A stretch of DNA of 64,000 nt from Flavivirga sp. 57AJ16 (GTDB lineage Bacteria > Bacteroidota > Bacteroidia > Flavobacteriales > Flavobacteriaceae). A program made the translations under genes and the position numbers. The notes beneath the pieces are model-generated. The model saw nothing but the letters and a program-made list of their open reading frames with translations. It searched no databases and was not told where the DNA came from. The stretch covers positions 62,001 through 126,000 of the forward strand of contig NZ_JAQZAT010000004.1 of the NCBI RefSeq assembly GCF_028736925.1, in the 5' to 3' direction. This document shows positions 26,796 through 35,015 of the stretch, piece after piece (within the stretch, counting starts at the first letter, position 1; the number at the start of each line of letters is the position of its first letter).

Positions 26796-28997
26796 TTAGA
26801 AGTCTAACCAATGGTTAGCTTTAATTGAAAACCCATAGTTTTTAGTATTAAAATCTTCTGGATTATAATTATTAGAAAATACGATGTACAAAAAAGAAAG
26901 AGGGCCAAATTCCCATTGCAATCGTGCATTAAATCCTATATTGTTTTTTTGCGTATTTAATTGCATTAAAGTAGTCCATGATAATTTCTTATTAAAAAAA
27001 ACACTACTTGAAAAATTCAAGGTGTGAAAAGTTTCTTCTCCATATTCCTTGAGATCTATTAAATTTAAATTATAATCAGCGTTTATTTTTGCCCAAGGTT
27101 GAAGCCTAAGAGCTGTAATTAATTCAATATTAAAACGAGTGCCATTGTAGAAATTCCCATATAAATATCTGTTTTGAAAAGAAAAAACTTTATTAGGTGA
27201 AGATATATATCCACCTCTTGCAAAGACAGAATTATATATAGCTGGGGGCAAAATTTTATCATTGTTAAGAATTTGTGTACTATATTTAAGGTTATTGTGA
27301 TTGAAAAAAACATTAAAAAAGAAATAACCAAGATCTTTATATCTCCAAATATTAACTAATTCTATTTCTTCTTCACTCATTTTCAAATTTGAATCAAGAA
27401 AAGTTGTAAAGCGAATTTTATGTTCATTTTTATCACGAATCAAATTACTTGGTTTATAATTATTATAAATGATTTCTGTATAGTTTTCGATATAATCTTC
27501 TCTAATTGTTTCGTCTAGAGCAGCATCAAAATTGTTTAATCGAGGCACAAAACCTACATCAGTAATATAATTTTTCTGTGTATAAGATGTGGTTGTTGAC
27601 CCCAACCATGAACGGGTTGAATAAGATAAGGCCGCATTTAAATGATTATTTTTTTTCTTTATATCTGGTGAAAAACTTTTTCCATAACCAATTTGTCCTA
27701 ACCATTTATTATTAGACGAAATGTAGTTTATATTTAAACCAGAAACTCTATTGTAGTTATTTTGAATTTTCGTTTTGCCAAGTTCTTGACGATTTACCAA
27801 ATAAGCAGTAGTTGTAAGACTCTTAGACAATTTTTGTCTGCCTACTAAAACACTATAATTTTGCCCATTTTTGTCATCTTCTGTTCCAGTTGTTGCACTA
27901 AGTGCCCCTACTCTTAAATTAGTAGAAAGATTTCCTGAAAACTTAACCCCATACTGTATTAATGACTCACTGCCAATTATTCTAGAATAAAATGGGTTTA
28001 CACCTCTAGTTCCAAGATTGTTATATAAATCTCCATTTTCAAGAAAAAAATTTCTTCTTTCTTCATAGCTTATATCAAATCTTGTAAGATTTGTTATTTG
28101 GTTATCAAGTTCAATTGTAGAGAAATCAGGGTTTATAGTAGCTTCTAATTTTAATGAAGGGGAAAGATTATATTTTAAATCCCCTCCAACATCAAACTTT
28201 TTATTTTGTTCATTAACTTCAAAAGTCTTACCATAATTATAAACCATATATGGTATTGCTGTAAAACGCTTCGATTTGTTTTTAGATAAATCTTTTAAAA
28301 TCATCTTTTTAGTGAATCTAAGATCATATGAATTATAATTTCTCGGGAATGACGTAAGTGTTCCATGTTGAGGAACTTTGGCATCTACATTAAGAAAATT
28401 AAAATTCCAGGTTGATTTATATAAGCTATGTGGTATAGCATTAATTGGAATTGCTATTTCGTATATTCTCAGAGAATCTTTAATTTTGGTTTGAGTTTTC
28501 CACTTTGTATTCCAACTAGAATCGATAGAATAATTATCGTTCACAATTGATATTATACCATCTGATTGAACTCCCTTAACATTTACTCCAAAGAAAAAAC
28601 CAGAATTTTGTTCACCTGTAGGATCGCAAATAATTGCAAAACCGTCTCCCTTTATAAAATCATCATAAATCTCATCTCGTTTTAATGAACTTACTATGTA
28701 TTTATCAGTATTTTCTTCAACAGTTATCCCAAAGTATATGGTTGTACTATCATGAAAAATTCTAATTGAAATTGGTTTTTCTACACTACCAGTATCCTTA
28801 GGAAAATGGTTAAAAAATTGATTAATAGAAAAAGCTTTCCTCCAAGCTGTCTCATCTAATTCACCGTCTATTTTAACCGTGCCATCATTAATTTGTAATA
28901 CAGAAAAATCACTGTTCTGAGAACATAAATTTTTAATTAGAAAAAAAATAATTATAAAGATTTTTTTATTTATAAATTGGTTTGTATTAAGGATCAT
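26796..28997 (-). CDS. DUF5916 outer-membrane protein with CBM9-like domain
   Basis: 733 residues with signal peptide (cleaved after NLCSQ). The N-terminal third is a carbohydrate-binding family 9-like domain (VKIDGELDETAWRKA, SIRIFHDSTTIYFGITVEE, GDGFAIICDPTGEQNSGFFFGVN). The rest is a DUF5916 beta-barrel-like domain, with EATINPDFSTIELDNQITNLTRF, EERRNFFLENGDLY and a C-terminal aromatic FDSIKANHWLDF-like end. Widespread in Bacteroidota; function not established. It stands alone, divergent from the HxlR regulator gene with a 150-bp spacer that carries a palindrome (29076-29093). Confidence 0.88.
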   Translation of the reverse strand: MILNTNQFINKKIFIIIFFLIKNLCSQNSDFSVLQINDGTVKIDGELDETAWRKAFSINQFFNHFPKDTGSVEKPISIRIFHDSTTIYFGITVEENTDKYIVSSLKRDEIYDDFIKGDGFAIICDPTGEQNSGFFFGVNVKGVQSDGIISIVNDNYSIDSSWNTKWKTQTKIKDSLRIYEIAIPINAIPHSLYKSTWNFNFLNVDAKVPQHGTLTSFPRNYNSYDLRFTKKMILKDLSKNKSKRFTAIPYMVYNYGKTFEVNEQNKKFDVGGDLKYNLSPSLKLEATINPDFSTIELDNQITNLTRFDISYEERRNFFLENGDLYNNLGTRGVNPFYSRIIGSESLIQYGVKFSGNLSTNLRVGALSATTGTEDDKNGQNYSVLVGRQKLSKSLTTTAYLVNRQELGKTKIQNNYNRVSGLNINYISSNNKWLGQIGYGKSFSPDIKKKNNHLNAALSYSTRSWLGSTTTSYTQKNYITDVGFVPRLNNFDAALDETIREDYIENYTEIIYNNYKPSNLIRDKNEHKIRFTTFLDSNLKMSEEEIELVNIWRYKDLGYFFFNVFFNHNNLKYSTQILNNDKILPPAIYNSVFARGGYISSPNKVFSFQNRYLYGNFYNGTRFNIELITALRLQPWAKINADYNLNLIDLKEYGEETFHTLNFSSSVFFNKKLSWTTLMQLNTQKNNIGFNARLQWEFGPLSFLYIVFSNNYNPEDFNTKNYGFSIKANHWLDF

Positions 28998-29075
28998 TTT
29001 ATCTAAAAAGTTACCTGTTTAATTTTTGAAGATTTAAAAATATTTGAAAATTAAATTTTCAGATGTTGTTTTATC

Positions 29076-29093
29076 ACTAATAATTTTATTAGG
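29076..29093. promoter_or_regulatory. ACTAA-N8-TTAGG palindrome, copy a
   Basis: ACTAATAATTTTATTAGG; inside the 20-mer 29075-29094 it is identical at 18 of 20 positions to the reverse complement of copy c (31842-31861). It lies in the spacer between DUF5916 and the HxlR regulator and ends 16 bases before a near-match -7 element (TTACTTTG, 29110-29117). Likely operator for the HxlR protein or another local regulator. Confidence 0.5.
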
Positions 29094-29129
29094 TTTCAGT
29101 ATGTTCTAATTACTTTGTAGTTTTACACT

Positions 29130-29147
29130 ACTAATAATTTTATCATT
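29130..29147. promoter_or_regulatory. Half-site repeat of the palindrome, copy b
   Basis: ACTAATAATTTTATCATT. The first 13 bases are identical to copy a (54 bp upstream), but the right arm is degenerate. It touches the start codon of the HxlR gene, a typical autorepression position. Confidence 0.4.
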
Positions 29148-29522
29148 ATGTCCAATAGAAAAGAAAACTCATCAAATTTTCAAAATGAGTTATATTTATT
29201 TAAACGATGTACAATGAACCAATCTGTGAATATCATAAAAAAGAGATGGGTCATTCAAATTTTATTTTCAATTAATAAAGGATGTACAAGGTTTTCTGAA
29301 TTGAAAAATGATATTGTTTTAGTTTCTGACTACATGCTAGCCAAATGCTTAAAATCTTTATTAAATGAAGAGATTTTGGAAAAACATACTTCAGAAGACA
29401 ATGAACTAGGTCCGTATTATGAATTCACAAAAAAAGGAGAAGATTTGATGTCTGTATTACTTGAGTTACGTGTTTGGGGGAAAAAATATATAAAAAAAGA
29501 AAAGATCAAGATTAATCATTAA
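29148..29522 (+). CDS. HxlR family winged-helix transcriptional regulator
   Basis: 124 residues, one HxlR (DUF24, MarR-like) winged helix: SVNIIKKRWVIQILFSINKGCTRFSELKND, then DYMLAKCLKSLLNEEILEKH and the wing ending FTKKGEDLMSVLLEL. A cysteine at residue 21, just before the first helix, sits where many HxlR proteins have their redox- or electrophile-sensing cysteine. The family binds palindromes near its own promoter; two related sequences (29076, 29130) flank this promoter, and matching palindromes occur at 31843, 31950 and 34820. It may therefore control several genes of this accessory region (inference). Confidence 0.9.
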   Translation: MSNRKENSSNFQNELYLFKRCTMNQSVNIIKKRWVIQILFSINKGCTRFSELKNDIVLVSDYMLAKCLKSLLNEEILEKHTSEDNELGPYYEFTKKGEDLMSVLLELRVWGKKYIKKEKIKINH

Positions 29523-29554
29523 CTTTTGCTAATCAATTAAAAAACTAAGTTTTT

Positions 29555-29836
29555 TCAAAATCGGCTTATAGACTCAGAAAAGACCTCTAAAAATTGTGAC
29601 CGACTTATATATTCTTTTGTGCCTCCCCAAGTGAAACCTCCGGGTTCCTTTAAAACTAAACCCAATATATCATCTGGGAATTGATTAACATACGCAGTAG
29701 CTAACATAGCCTCCAAGACTGACCTAATTAAAACCACTTGCTGTAGATCGTTACTCTTATAGTACTCAATAACAGCATGTAAATCATCTATAAAAATTTG
29801 AGTTGCGAATTCACTAGAATCATGTCGTTTTGACAA
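29555..29836 (-). CDS. Hypothetical protein
   Basis: 93 codons starting at TTG; no ATG is available in the open frame before a stop about 40 bases upstream. No family recognised. The sequence is mostly helical with a tryptophan/glycine-rich end (GGFTWGGTKEYISRSQF) and no signal peptide. It lies convergent with the HxlR gene, 32 bp from its stop. It could be a small real gene or a decayed fragment. Confidence 0.4.
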   Translation of the reverse strand: MSKRHDSSEFATQIFIDDLHAVIEYYKSNDLQQVVLIRSVLEAMLATAYVNQFPDDILGLVLKEPGGFTWGGTKEYISRSQFLEVFSESISRF

Positions 29837-29941
29837 TAATTGGGTAATAATAAATAATAATTTGGAGTGAATTTATACTCTAATTAAAAGCAAGGTTTAC
29901 TTCCCTTTTTAATTTTTAATAAATAGTATATGATTTTATAT

Positions 29942-31054
29942 TTAATCAATAACACCAGACATGAAGTAATTGGCAATAGTCATATTTATATCATCTGGGG
30001 TTTGTAACCAGTTTCTAGCTCCATTTGTTAATAAAATGATTGTTACAGTTTCATCGGAGTCAGTTTTCCAATAATGCCGTACAGAAGAAATTCCTGCTCC
30101 GCCATGTCCTGTCATCCAAATATTGTTTTTTAGCTTATAAGTTTCCCATCCTAAGCCAAAATATCCAGGTTTTCCATTATTTAATATTACTGGTTTCCAT
30201 ATCGTTGACAGCTTTTCTTTGTTCATTATTTTTTCGTTCAATACATATTGAATCCATTTTGTTAAATCTTCTATATTGATATTAAGCCCTGCAGCAGCAT
30301 ACATGCTTGGAGAATACCCCAACGGAAATAACTCTAATTGCCCATTAACAGTCCTGTAACTTGTAACCCTATTAGGAATGGTCTTCAAAAACCCGCCATA
30401 TTCAGCACTTGTAAGATCAAACTTTTCAAAATAATTCTCTTTCATATAGGCTTCAAAATTCTGCCCTGAAACCTTTTCAAAAACCATACGAAGAAGTAAA
30501 AAACCAGTAGCACAATATCGAGTAGATTCATTTGGTTCAAACACAAAAGGCTTGTCCTTTAATGCTTCAATAACAAATTCATCATTTTCTGGATTTAAAA
30601 AAATTTGATAATCAATTTGATCGGGCATACCCGAAGTATGAGACAGTAATTGCTTTATAGTTAAGTTTCTCCATGATAATGGCAAGTCTGTCCTTTCTGG
30701 TAGAATTTGTCCGACAGTTTCATTAATGCTTCTATCTTTTGTTTTCAAAAGTTTATTTAAGGCTGTTGAACTAAATAATTTTGATATTGAAGCTACAGGA
30801 AAGAGGTTGTCTTGTTTCATGGCAACTTGTAAGTCTAAATTAGAAAGACCAAATGTTTTTTGATGTACTACTTCCTTGTTAAGGAGAATAGCGTAGTTGA
30901 GTCCAATAATACCGAGACTATCCATCATCTTATTTACATAAGCATCTGTTTGCTCATAAATTGAGTTTTTGGTTAGGGATTTGGAATTATGTTCAGTTTT
31001 GTTTTTACAAGAAGTAAAACTTATAATTATTAATAAGTATAATACTTTTTTCAT
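29942..31054 (-). CDS. Serine hydrolase, class C beta-lactamase family
   Basis: 370 residues with lipoprotein-type signal (ending FTSC). PF00144 features: the nucleophile motif S-I-S-K in PVASISKLFSSTALNKLL, WRNLTIKQLLSHTSGMPD, the Y-C-A second motif in STRYCATGFLLLRMV, and the H-G-G-A-G third motif in WMTGHGGAGISSVRHYW. Such proteins are penicillin-binding-like peptidases or esterases; beta-lactam resistance cannot be inferred. It is the second gene of a two-gene unit with the NTF2-like protein (3-bp gap). Confidence 0.9.
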   Translation of the reverse strand: MKKVLYLLIIISFTSCKNKTEHNSKSLTKNSIYEQTDAYVNKMMDSLGIIGLNYAILLNKEVVHQKTFGLSNLDLQVAMKQDNLFPVASISKLFSSTALNKLLKTKDRSINETVGQILPERTDLPLSWRNLTIKQLLSHTSGMPDQIDYQIFLNPENDEFVIEALKDKPFVFEPNESTRYCATGFLLLRMVFEKVSGQNFEAYMKENYFEKFDLTSAEYGGFLKTIPNRVTSYRTVNGQLELFPLGYSPSMYAAAGLNINIEDLTKWIQYVLNEKIMNKEKLSTIWKPVILNNGKPGYFGLGWETYKLKNNIWMTGHGGAGISSVRHYWKTDSDETVTIILLTNGARNWLQTPDDINMTIANYFMSGVID

Positions 31055-31057
31055 AGT

Positions 31058-31594
31058 TTAAAATTTGTTATAATATGAATTGTTAACAAATGGACATTTT
31101 TCTATATTTTGATAGTTCATGGTCCATAAGACTGCGGCTATTTTCCAGTTACCATCAACTTTTAACAAGGTCCAGTATTCCTTTCCCCAATTTTGAATTT
31201 CATTCTTTTTTTTGAACGTATATTCAAAGCTAATCGTAGCATGGTTATTATCAACATTAATTACTAAATTATAGAAATCTTCTTCGCAGTTGCCTTCCCT
31301 TTTGAGATATTCATAAAAGTCCATGAAATTCCCCGAAAAGAAATGTTGATAATCTTCCTTGGTTTTAAGAAACTCTTTTGTCTTTCCTTCATAAACCGAT
31401 GCCCAAGTGATGGAGTCATGTAAAAACAGATCATAAAACTCTTGTTCTTTTGTTGAATCATAAAAAGATGTTTTAAATATATTTACAACGGAATATAACT
31501 TTTGAGTTTCGGAAAAATTCTGTGCTTTTACTTTATGATTGGATATAATTAAGACAAAAAAAATAAAGACTAATTTATATCTTAAATATTTCAT
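31058..31594 (-). CDS. Secreted NTF2/SnoaL-like protein
   Basis: 178 residues with a signal peptide (ending KVKAQ). The mature part resembles NTF2-like (DUF4440/SnoaL) small folds: a helical start, ATISFEYTFKKKNE and the terminal strand EYWTLLKVDGNWKIAAVLW. Function unknown; such domains bind small hydrophobic ligands. First gene of a leftward pair with the serine hydrolase; its candidate promoter TATTTTTG (31810-31803) lies beside palindrome c. Confidence 0.7.
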   Translation of the reverse strand: MKYLRYKLVFIFFVLIISNHKVKAQNFSETQKLYSVVNIFKTSFYDSTKEQEFYDLFLHDSITWASVYEGKTKEFLKTKEDYQHFFSGNFMDFYEYLKREGNCEEDFYNLVINVDNNHATISFEYTFKKKNEIQNWGKEYWTLLKVDGNWKIAAVLWTMNYQNIEKCPFVNNSYYNKF

Positions 31595-31802
31595 TTATTA
31601 ATTTTTTTAGTTTACAGTTATACATTATTTTGAGAACGATAACAATATTAATATTTATCTAGTTTTTTATTTGTGTTCAAAAGGCAACTACCTTTTTTTA
31701 GATTAGAATAATCTTTAATAATTATGTTACTTAGCATGAACTGAAACTTCTTATAAGCAAAAAAACAAAATATTAAGAGGGGATTTTTATGAATCTATGT
31801 TT

Positions 31803-31810
31803 CAAAAATA
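31803..31810 (-). promoter_or_regulatory. -7 element, leftward promoter
   Basis: TATTTTTG on the minus strand, a perfect TAnnTTTG match, 32 bases from the left edge of palindrome c. It would drive the NTF2-like/serine hydrolase pair with a leader of about 200 bases. Confidence 0.4.
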
Positions 31811-31842
31811 ATTTTTTATGGATTAAGAAAAATTTATTAAAC

Positions 31843-31860
31843 ACTAATAAAATTATTAGT
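31843..31860. promoter_or_regulatory. ACTAA-N8-TTAGT palindrome, copy c
   Basis: Within CACTAATAAAATTATTAGTG (31842-31861) the outer eight bases of each arm are perfectly complementary. It is centred between two divergent -7 elements, 32 bases to the left one and 33 to the right one, as expected for a shared activator or repressor site. Confidence 0.6.
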
Positions 31861-31893
31861 GACAGGCACCTTTCTTATTATAATAACGATTAT

Positions 31894-31901
31894 TATGTTT
31901 G
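31894..31901 (+). promoter_or_regulatory. -7 element, rightward promoter
   Basis: TATGTTTG, perfect TAnnTTTG match, 33 bases downstream of palindrome c. It points toward the ester-cyclase gene at 32198. Confidence 0.4.
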
Positions 31902-31949
31902 TATGATTATACAAAGGTTTAGTTTTTAGATTCTAAGACCCAACTAAAA

Positions 31950-31967
31950 ACTAATTTAATTATTAGC
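31950..31967. promoter_or_regulatory. ACTAA-N8-TTAGC palindrome, copy d
   Basis: ACTAATTTAATTATTAGC, symmetric over the core ACTAA/TTAG with an AT-only centre. It lies 107 bp from copy c and 34 bases upstream of the -7 element at 32002. Confidence 0.5.
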
Positions 31968-32001
31968 AAAATATAGAAGATTGTTACAAAAATAGAAATG
32001 C

Positions 32002-32009
32002 TATTTTTG
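32002..32009 (+). promoter_or_regulatory. -7 element, second rightward promoter
   Basis: TATTTTTG, perfect TAnnTTTG match, 34 bases downstream of palindrome d and about 190 bases before the gene at 32198. Confidence 0.4.
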
Positions 32010-32197
32010 TACTTAATAAAATTTTTGGTATTTAAAAAATCTCTAAATTACGAAACATAAAGCTTATTTATAATTCATTTTGCTATTTTTTGAATATTGA
32101 TCTGCTGAAATACAAAAACATATCTGCCTCACTTTACAAGTGTTATAAGGCAACACAAATTATATACTAAACACTAGCACCAACTTAAAGGAATAAA

Positions 32198-32614
32198 ATG
32201 AGCAAAGAATCTTTCCTAAGAGAATTTATTAATGAAGTTTGGAATAAAAAGAACTTTAAGAAAATTGAGAAATATATCCATAATGAATACACAATCCACC
32301 TTGATCCCGATGACCCTTGGGAAAGGAAAACATTATCCCATTCAGAATTCAGGAATCGTATGGAATTAGGTTCCTTCAAGCCATTTCCTGACATGAAGTT
32401 TGATATAACGTCTGCCATAGAGGACGAAAATCACGTGGCAATCACTTGGATTTTAACAGGAACAAATTTGGGACAAATTGGGGAACACCCTCCAACTAAA
32501 AAACCCATTAATGCAAAAGGAATGACCATTTATCATTTCAAAGGCCATTTAATAAATGGTCATACTCAAATTTTCGATAGAAAATCAGTTATGAAACAAT
32601 TAGGATTTATATAA
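32198..32614 (+). CDS. SnoaL-like ester cyclase family protein
   Basis: 138 residues, cytoplasmic. A SnoaL/ester-cyclase NTF2 fold: an N-terminal helix (FLREFINEVWNKKNFKKIEKY), GSFKPFPDMKFDITSAIED and HVAITWILTGTN, then PTKKPINAKGMTIYHFKGH. The family contains polyketide cyclases and many stress-associated proteins of unknown substrate. It is followed immediately by the GIY-YIG gene (adjacent stop and start), so the two form a unit. The upstream spacer carries palindromes c and d. Confidence 0.85.
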   Translation: MSKESFLREFINEVWNKKNFKKIEKYIHNEYTIHLDPDDPWERKTLSHSEFRNRMELGSFKPFPDMKFDITSAIEDENHVAITWILTGTNLGQIGEHPPTKKPINAKGMTIYHFKGHLINGHTQIFDRKSVMKQLGFI

Positions 32615-32950
32615 ATGAAAACAAAGAAAGAGCTTAAGGACGAATACAAACAAATGGAATTTCATATGGGAGTTTTTCAAATAAAATGCACTGTGAATGA
32701 AAAATGTTTGATAGATAATGGTGTAGACATGGAATCAAAGTGGAATCGCCATAAAATGGAACTCAAATTTGGAAACCATAGAAACAAGGATTTGCAAAAA
32801 GATTGGAATCAATATGGAGAAGACAAATTCGTATTTGAAGTTTTATCAGAATTGAAGAAAAGTGATGAGGAAAATTTAAACTATAATAAGGAATTAAAAA
32901 CTCTTCAAGATTTAATAATTGAAGAACTGAAAATTAAAAATGCGTATTAA
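32615..32950 (+). CDS. GIY-YIG-like domain protein, degenerate
   Basis: 111 residues resembling the small GIY-YIG nuclease family proteins that start MGVFQIxNTVN and end with FEVLSEL. The usual GIY reads GVF, and YIG reads LID; the WNRHKMELKFGNHRNKDLQKDWNQYGEDKFVFEVL block with Arg, His and Glu is retained. Nuclease activity is doubtful because of the changed first motif, but this is common in the family. Start codon directly follows the stop of the preceding gene. Confidence 0.75.
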   Translation: MKTKKELKDEYKQMEFHMGVFQIKCTVNEKCLIDNGVDMESKWNRHKMELKFGNHRNKDLQKDWNQYGEDKFVFEVLSELKKSDEENLNYNKELKTLQDLIIEELKIKNAY

Positions 32951-32999
32951 AAGCAGTTGCTAACGCGGTGTATAAGTAATCGCGAATTAAGAGATAAAA

Positions 33000-33689
33000 A
33001 TGGAATATTCAGAAGTAAATAGATTATCTCGATTGGCAGCAATCTTAATTCAATTACAAACTAAACAAATTGTAACTGCTTCTGAGTTATCCCAAAAATT
33101 TCAAGTAAGCAAAAGAACAATCTATAGGGATATAAAAGCATTGGAGAAAGCAGGTGTTCCTATCTTGACAGAAGAAGGAAAGGGCTATACTTTAATGGAT
33201 GGATATAAAATTCCACCTGTTATGTTTACTGAAAAACAAGCCAACGCCTTAATGCTAGCTGAACAGTTGGTGCTTAAAAGCAAAGATGCCTCATTTGTAA
33301 AAGATTATTCAGAAGCAATTGATAAAATTAAATCAATCTTAAGATATGCTATCAAAGACAAAGTAAATTTACTGGCTAATAGAACTCAATATAACCAAGT
33401 TCTTAATTTAGAAAGAAATAGTAACAATTTATCAGACTTACAATATGCCCTTACCAATTACAACCTTGTCAATATACAGTATACAAACAAAGAAGGTACT
33501 ATAACAAATAGAATGATAGAGCCATTTGCACTGGTGAGTGCTGAAAATTGGTATTTGATTGCTTGGTGTCGTTTGCGTAAGGAATTTCGATTTTTTCGGT
33601 TAGATAGAATTCAAAGTATGGCGATTAAATCTGAAAACTTTAAACCACACAATATGACTTTACAAGAGTATTTTGACAAATACCACTAA
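33000..33689 (+). CDS. WYL-domain (YafY/DeoR-like) transcriptional regulator
   Basis: 229 residues. N-terminal HTH_11 winged helix (about 8-62: LAAILIQLQTKQIVTASELSQKF, VSKRTIYRDIKALEKAGVPI) and a C-terminal WYL domain (about 140-215: NLVNIQYTNKEG, ENWYLIAWCRLRKEFRFFRLDRIQ, where the WYL triad is W-Y-L). Such regulators bind small ligands or nucleotides through the WYL part and are often encoded beside their targets. The alpha/beta hydrolase gene 80 bp downstream has an inverted repeat in its promoter that may be its site. Confidence 0.92.
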   Translation: MEYSEVNRLSRLAAILIQLQTKQIVTASELSQKFQVSKRTIYRDIKALEKAGVPILTEEGKGYTLMDGYKIPPVMFTEKQANALMLAEQLVLKSKDASFVKDYSEAIDKIKSILRYAIKDKVNLLANRTQYNQVLNLERNSNNLSDLQYALTNYNLVNIQYTNKEGTITNRMIEPFALVSAENWYLIAWCRLRKEFRFFRLDRIQSMAIKSENFKPHNMTLQEYFDKYH

Positions 33690-33707
33690 TTTTTTGTACC
33701 CCTTGAC

Positions 33708-33729
33708 ATAGGGCTGTCCCTAACCCTAT
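33708..33729. promoter_or_regulatory. Inverted repeat in the alpha/beta hydrolase promoter
   Basis: ATAGGG-N10-CCCTAT, perfect 6-bp arms, located just upstream of the -7 element at 33731. Candidate operator for the WYL regulator encoded immediately upstream. Confidence 0.4.
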
Positions 33730-33730
33730 T

Positions 33731-33738
33731 TACGTTTG
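33731..33738 (+). promoter_or_regulatory. -7 element, alpha/beta hydrolase promoter
   Basis: TACGTTTG, perfect TAnnTTTG match, 31 bases before the start codon. A TTGACA at 33703-33708 could be the -33 element, though at 25 bases the gap is slightly long. Confidence 0.5.
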
Positions 33739-33769
33739 CATTAATTATAACTTATAAACAATATAAAAA

Positions 33770-34735
33770 ATGGCAAACGCAATTAACACAAAGTTCAATC
33801 CAATTGAATTTCCAAAACCTACAATGATCCAAGTTAATGGTATTGAACTCGAAGTATTTGAAGCAGGTCAAGAAAATGTAGACAAACCTATCGTACTCTG
33901 TCACGGCTTTCCAGAGCATGCATTTTCTTGGCGTCATCAAATATCTGCACTTGCAGCAGCAGGCTACCATGTTATAGTCCCAAATCAGAGGGGTTATGGT
34001 AACTCATCTCATCCATCCGAAGTAACTGATTATGATATTGAACACTTAACAGGGGATCTCGTAGCGCTTCTGGATTATTATGGATACGAAAAAGCCACCT
34101 TTGTTGGTCATGATTGGGGAGCAAATGTGGTTTGGAGCCTGACCCTACTGTACCCAAAACGGGTAAATAAGGTTATAAACTTGGCACTACCCTACCAAGA
34201 AAGAGGAAAAAAGCCTTGGATTGAGTTTATGGAAGAAATATTTGGGGAAGATTTTTATTTTGTCCACTTCAATCGACAACCAGGTATTGCAGATGCAATA
34301 TTGGATAAAAATGTTTCCAAATTCCTTAGAAATTTATTCAGCAAAAATCTCCCAAAAAAAGCACCAGAATCTGGTATGTTAATGATAAATCTAGCCACTA
34401 AAGAAGAAACACTCGGTGAACCAATAATGAGTGAGGACGAACTAGACGTTTTTGTTTCTGCATTCGAGTTAAAAGGGTTTACAGGAAGTATCAATTGGTA
34501 TAGAAATCTTGATCGTAACTGGCATTTATTAGCAAAGGTAGATCCCATTATCCAACAGCCTGCTCTCATGATTTATGGTAATCAAGATATGATCCCTAAG
34601 TTTGAGCGACTGTCAGAGTTTGTACCTAAAGTTGAAGTAGTTAGTTTAGAATGTGGACATTGGATCCAGCAAGAGCTTCCAGAAGCAACCAATCAAACAA
34701 TTTTAAAATGGTTAGAGCAACAAGATAATTATTAG
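33770..34735 (+). CDS. Alpha/beta hydrolase, epoxide hydrolase-like
   Basis: 321 residues, cytoplasmic. Alpha/beta-hydrolase fold with the oxyanion motif HGFPEHAFSWRHQ (about 44-56), the nucleophile elbow VGHDWGANVVW (Asp nucleophile as in epoxide hydrolases and haloalkane dehalogenases, not Ser), a cap domain, PALMIYGNQDMIPK with the acid Asp and SLECGHWIQQELPE with the catalytic His. The Asp nucleophile with HGFPE favours epoxide hydrolase. Likely controlled by the upstream WYL regulator. Confidence 0.9.
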   Translation: MANAINTKFNPIEFPKPTMIQVNGIELEVFEAGQENVDKPIVLCHGFPEHAFSWRHQISALAAAGYHVIVPNQRGYGNSSHPSEVTDYDIEHLTGDLVALLDYYGYEKATFVGHDWGANVVWSLTLLYPKRVNKVINLALPYQERGKKPWIEFMEEIFGEDFYFVHFNRQPGIADAILDKNVSKFLRNLFSKNLPKKAPESGMLMINLATKEETLGEPIMSEDELDVFVSAFELKGFTGSINWYRNLDRNWHLLAKVDPIIQQPALMIYGNQDMIPKFERLSEFVPKVEVVSLECGHWIQQELPEATNQTILKWLEQQDNY

Positions 34736-34819
34736 TTTATAAGTTTAGTATACCCTTTAGTTTTTCACTAGACTGTTGTAATACTATAAATAATATCCAA
34801 ATAAAATATTCTTTTTAGT

Positions 34820-34837
34820 ACTAAGTTAATTATTAGT
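34820..34837. promoter_or_regulatory. ACTAA-N8-TTAGT palindrome, copy e
   Basis: ACTAAGTTAATTATTAGT, extended by one pair on each side (TACTAA...TTAGTA, 34819-34838). It ends 32 bases before the -7 element at 34870, the same spacing as copies c and d. Confidence 0.5.
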
Positions 34838-34869
34838 AAGAAAATATCTATCACTGAAATAACAATTGT

Positions 34870-34877
34870 TATTTTTG
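34870..34877 (+). promoter_or_regulatory. -7 element before the lipoprotein gene
   Basis: TATTTTTG, perfect TAnnTTTG match, about 140 bases upstream of the gene at 35016 and 32 bases downstream of palindrome e. Confidence 0.4.
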
Positions 34878-35015
34878 AGGGTATTTTAAAGTTAAGGATA
34901 AGACTGTAAACACTATATACAGAACTGTCTTACTAAAATCCATAATGATAGTAATTAATAATAAATTGATATGATAACAAGAGTTATCCAAATAGACATT
35001 TGTAAATAAAAAATC

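Larger units (their letters stand above)
31595..32197. other. Regulatory spacer with divergent promoters and two palindromes
   Basis: 603 bases without a gene. It holds palindromes c (31843-31860) and d (31950-31967) and three perfect TAnnTTTG elements: one leftward (31803-31810) and two rightward (31894-31901, 32002-32009). Each lies 32-34 bases from a palindrome edge. No open frame of note. Confidence 0.6.

Noticed and set aside
29942-31054. Beta-lactam resistance gene
   Set aside because: The class C-like fold alone does not separate beta-lactamases from peptidases and esterases; no resistance context.
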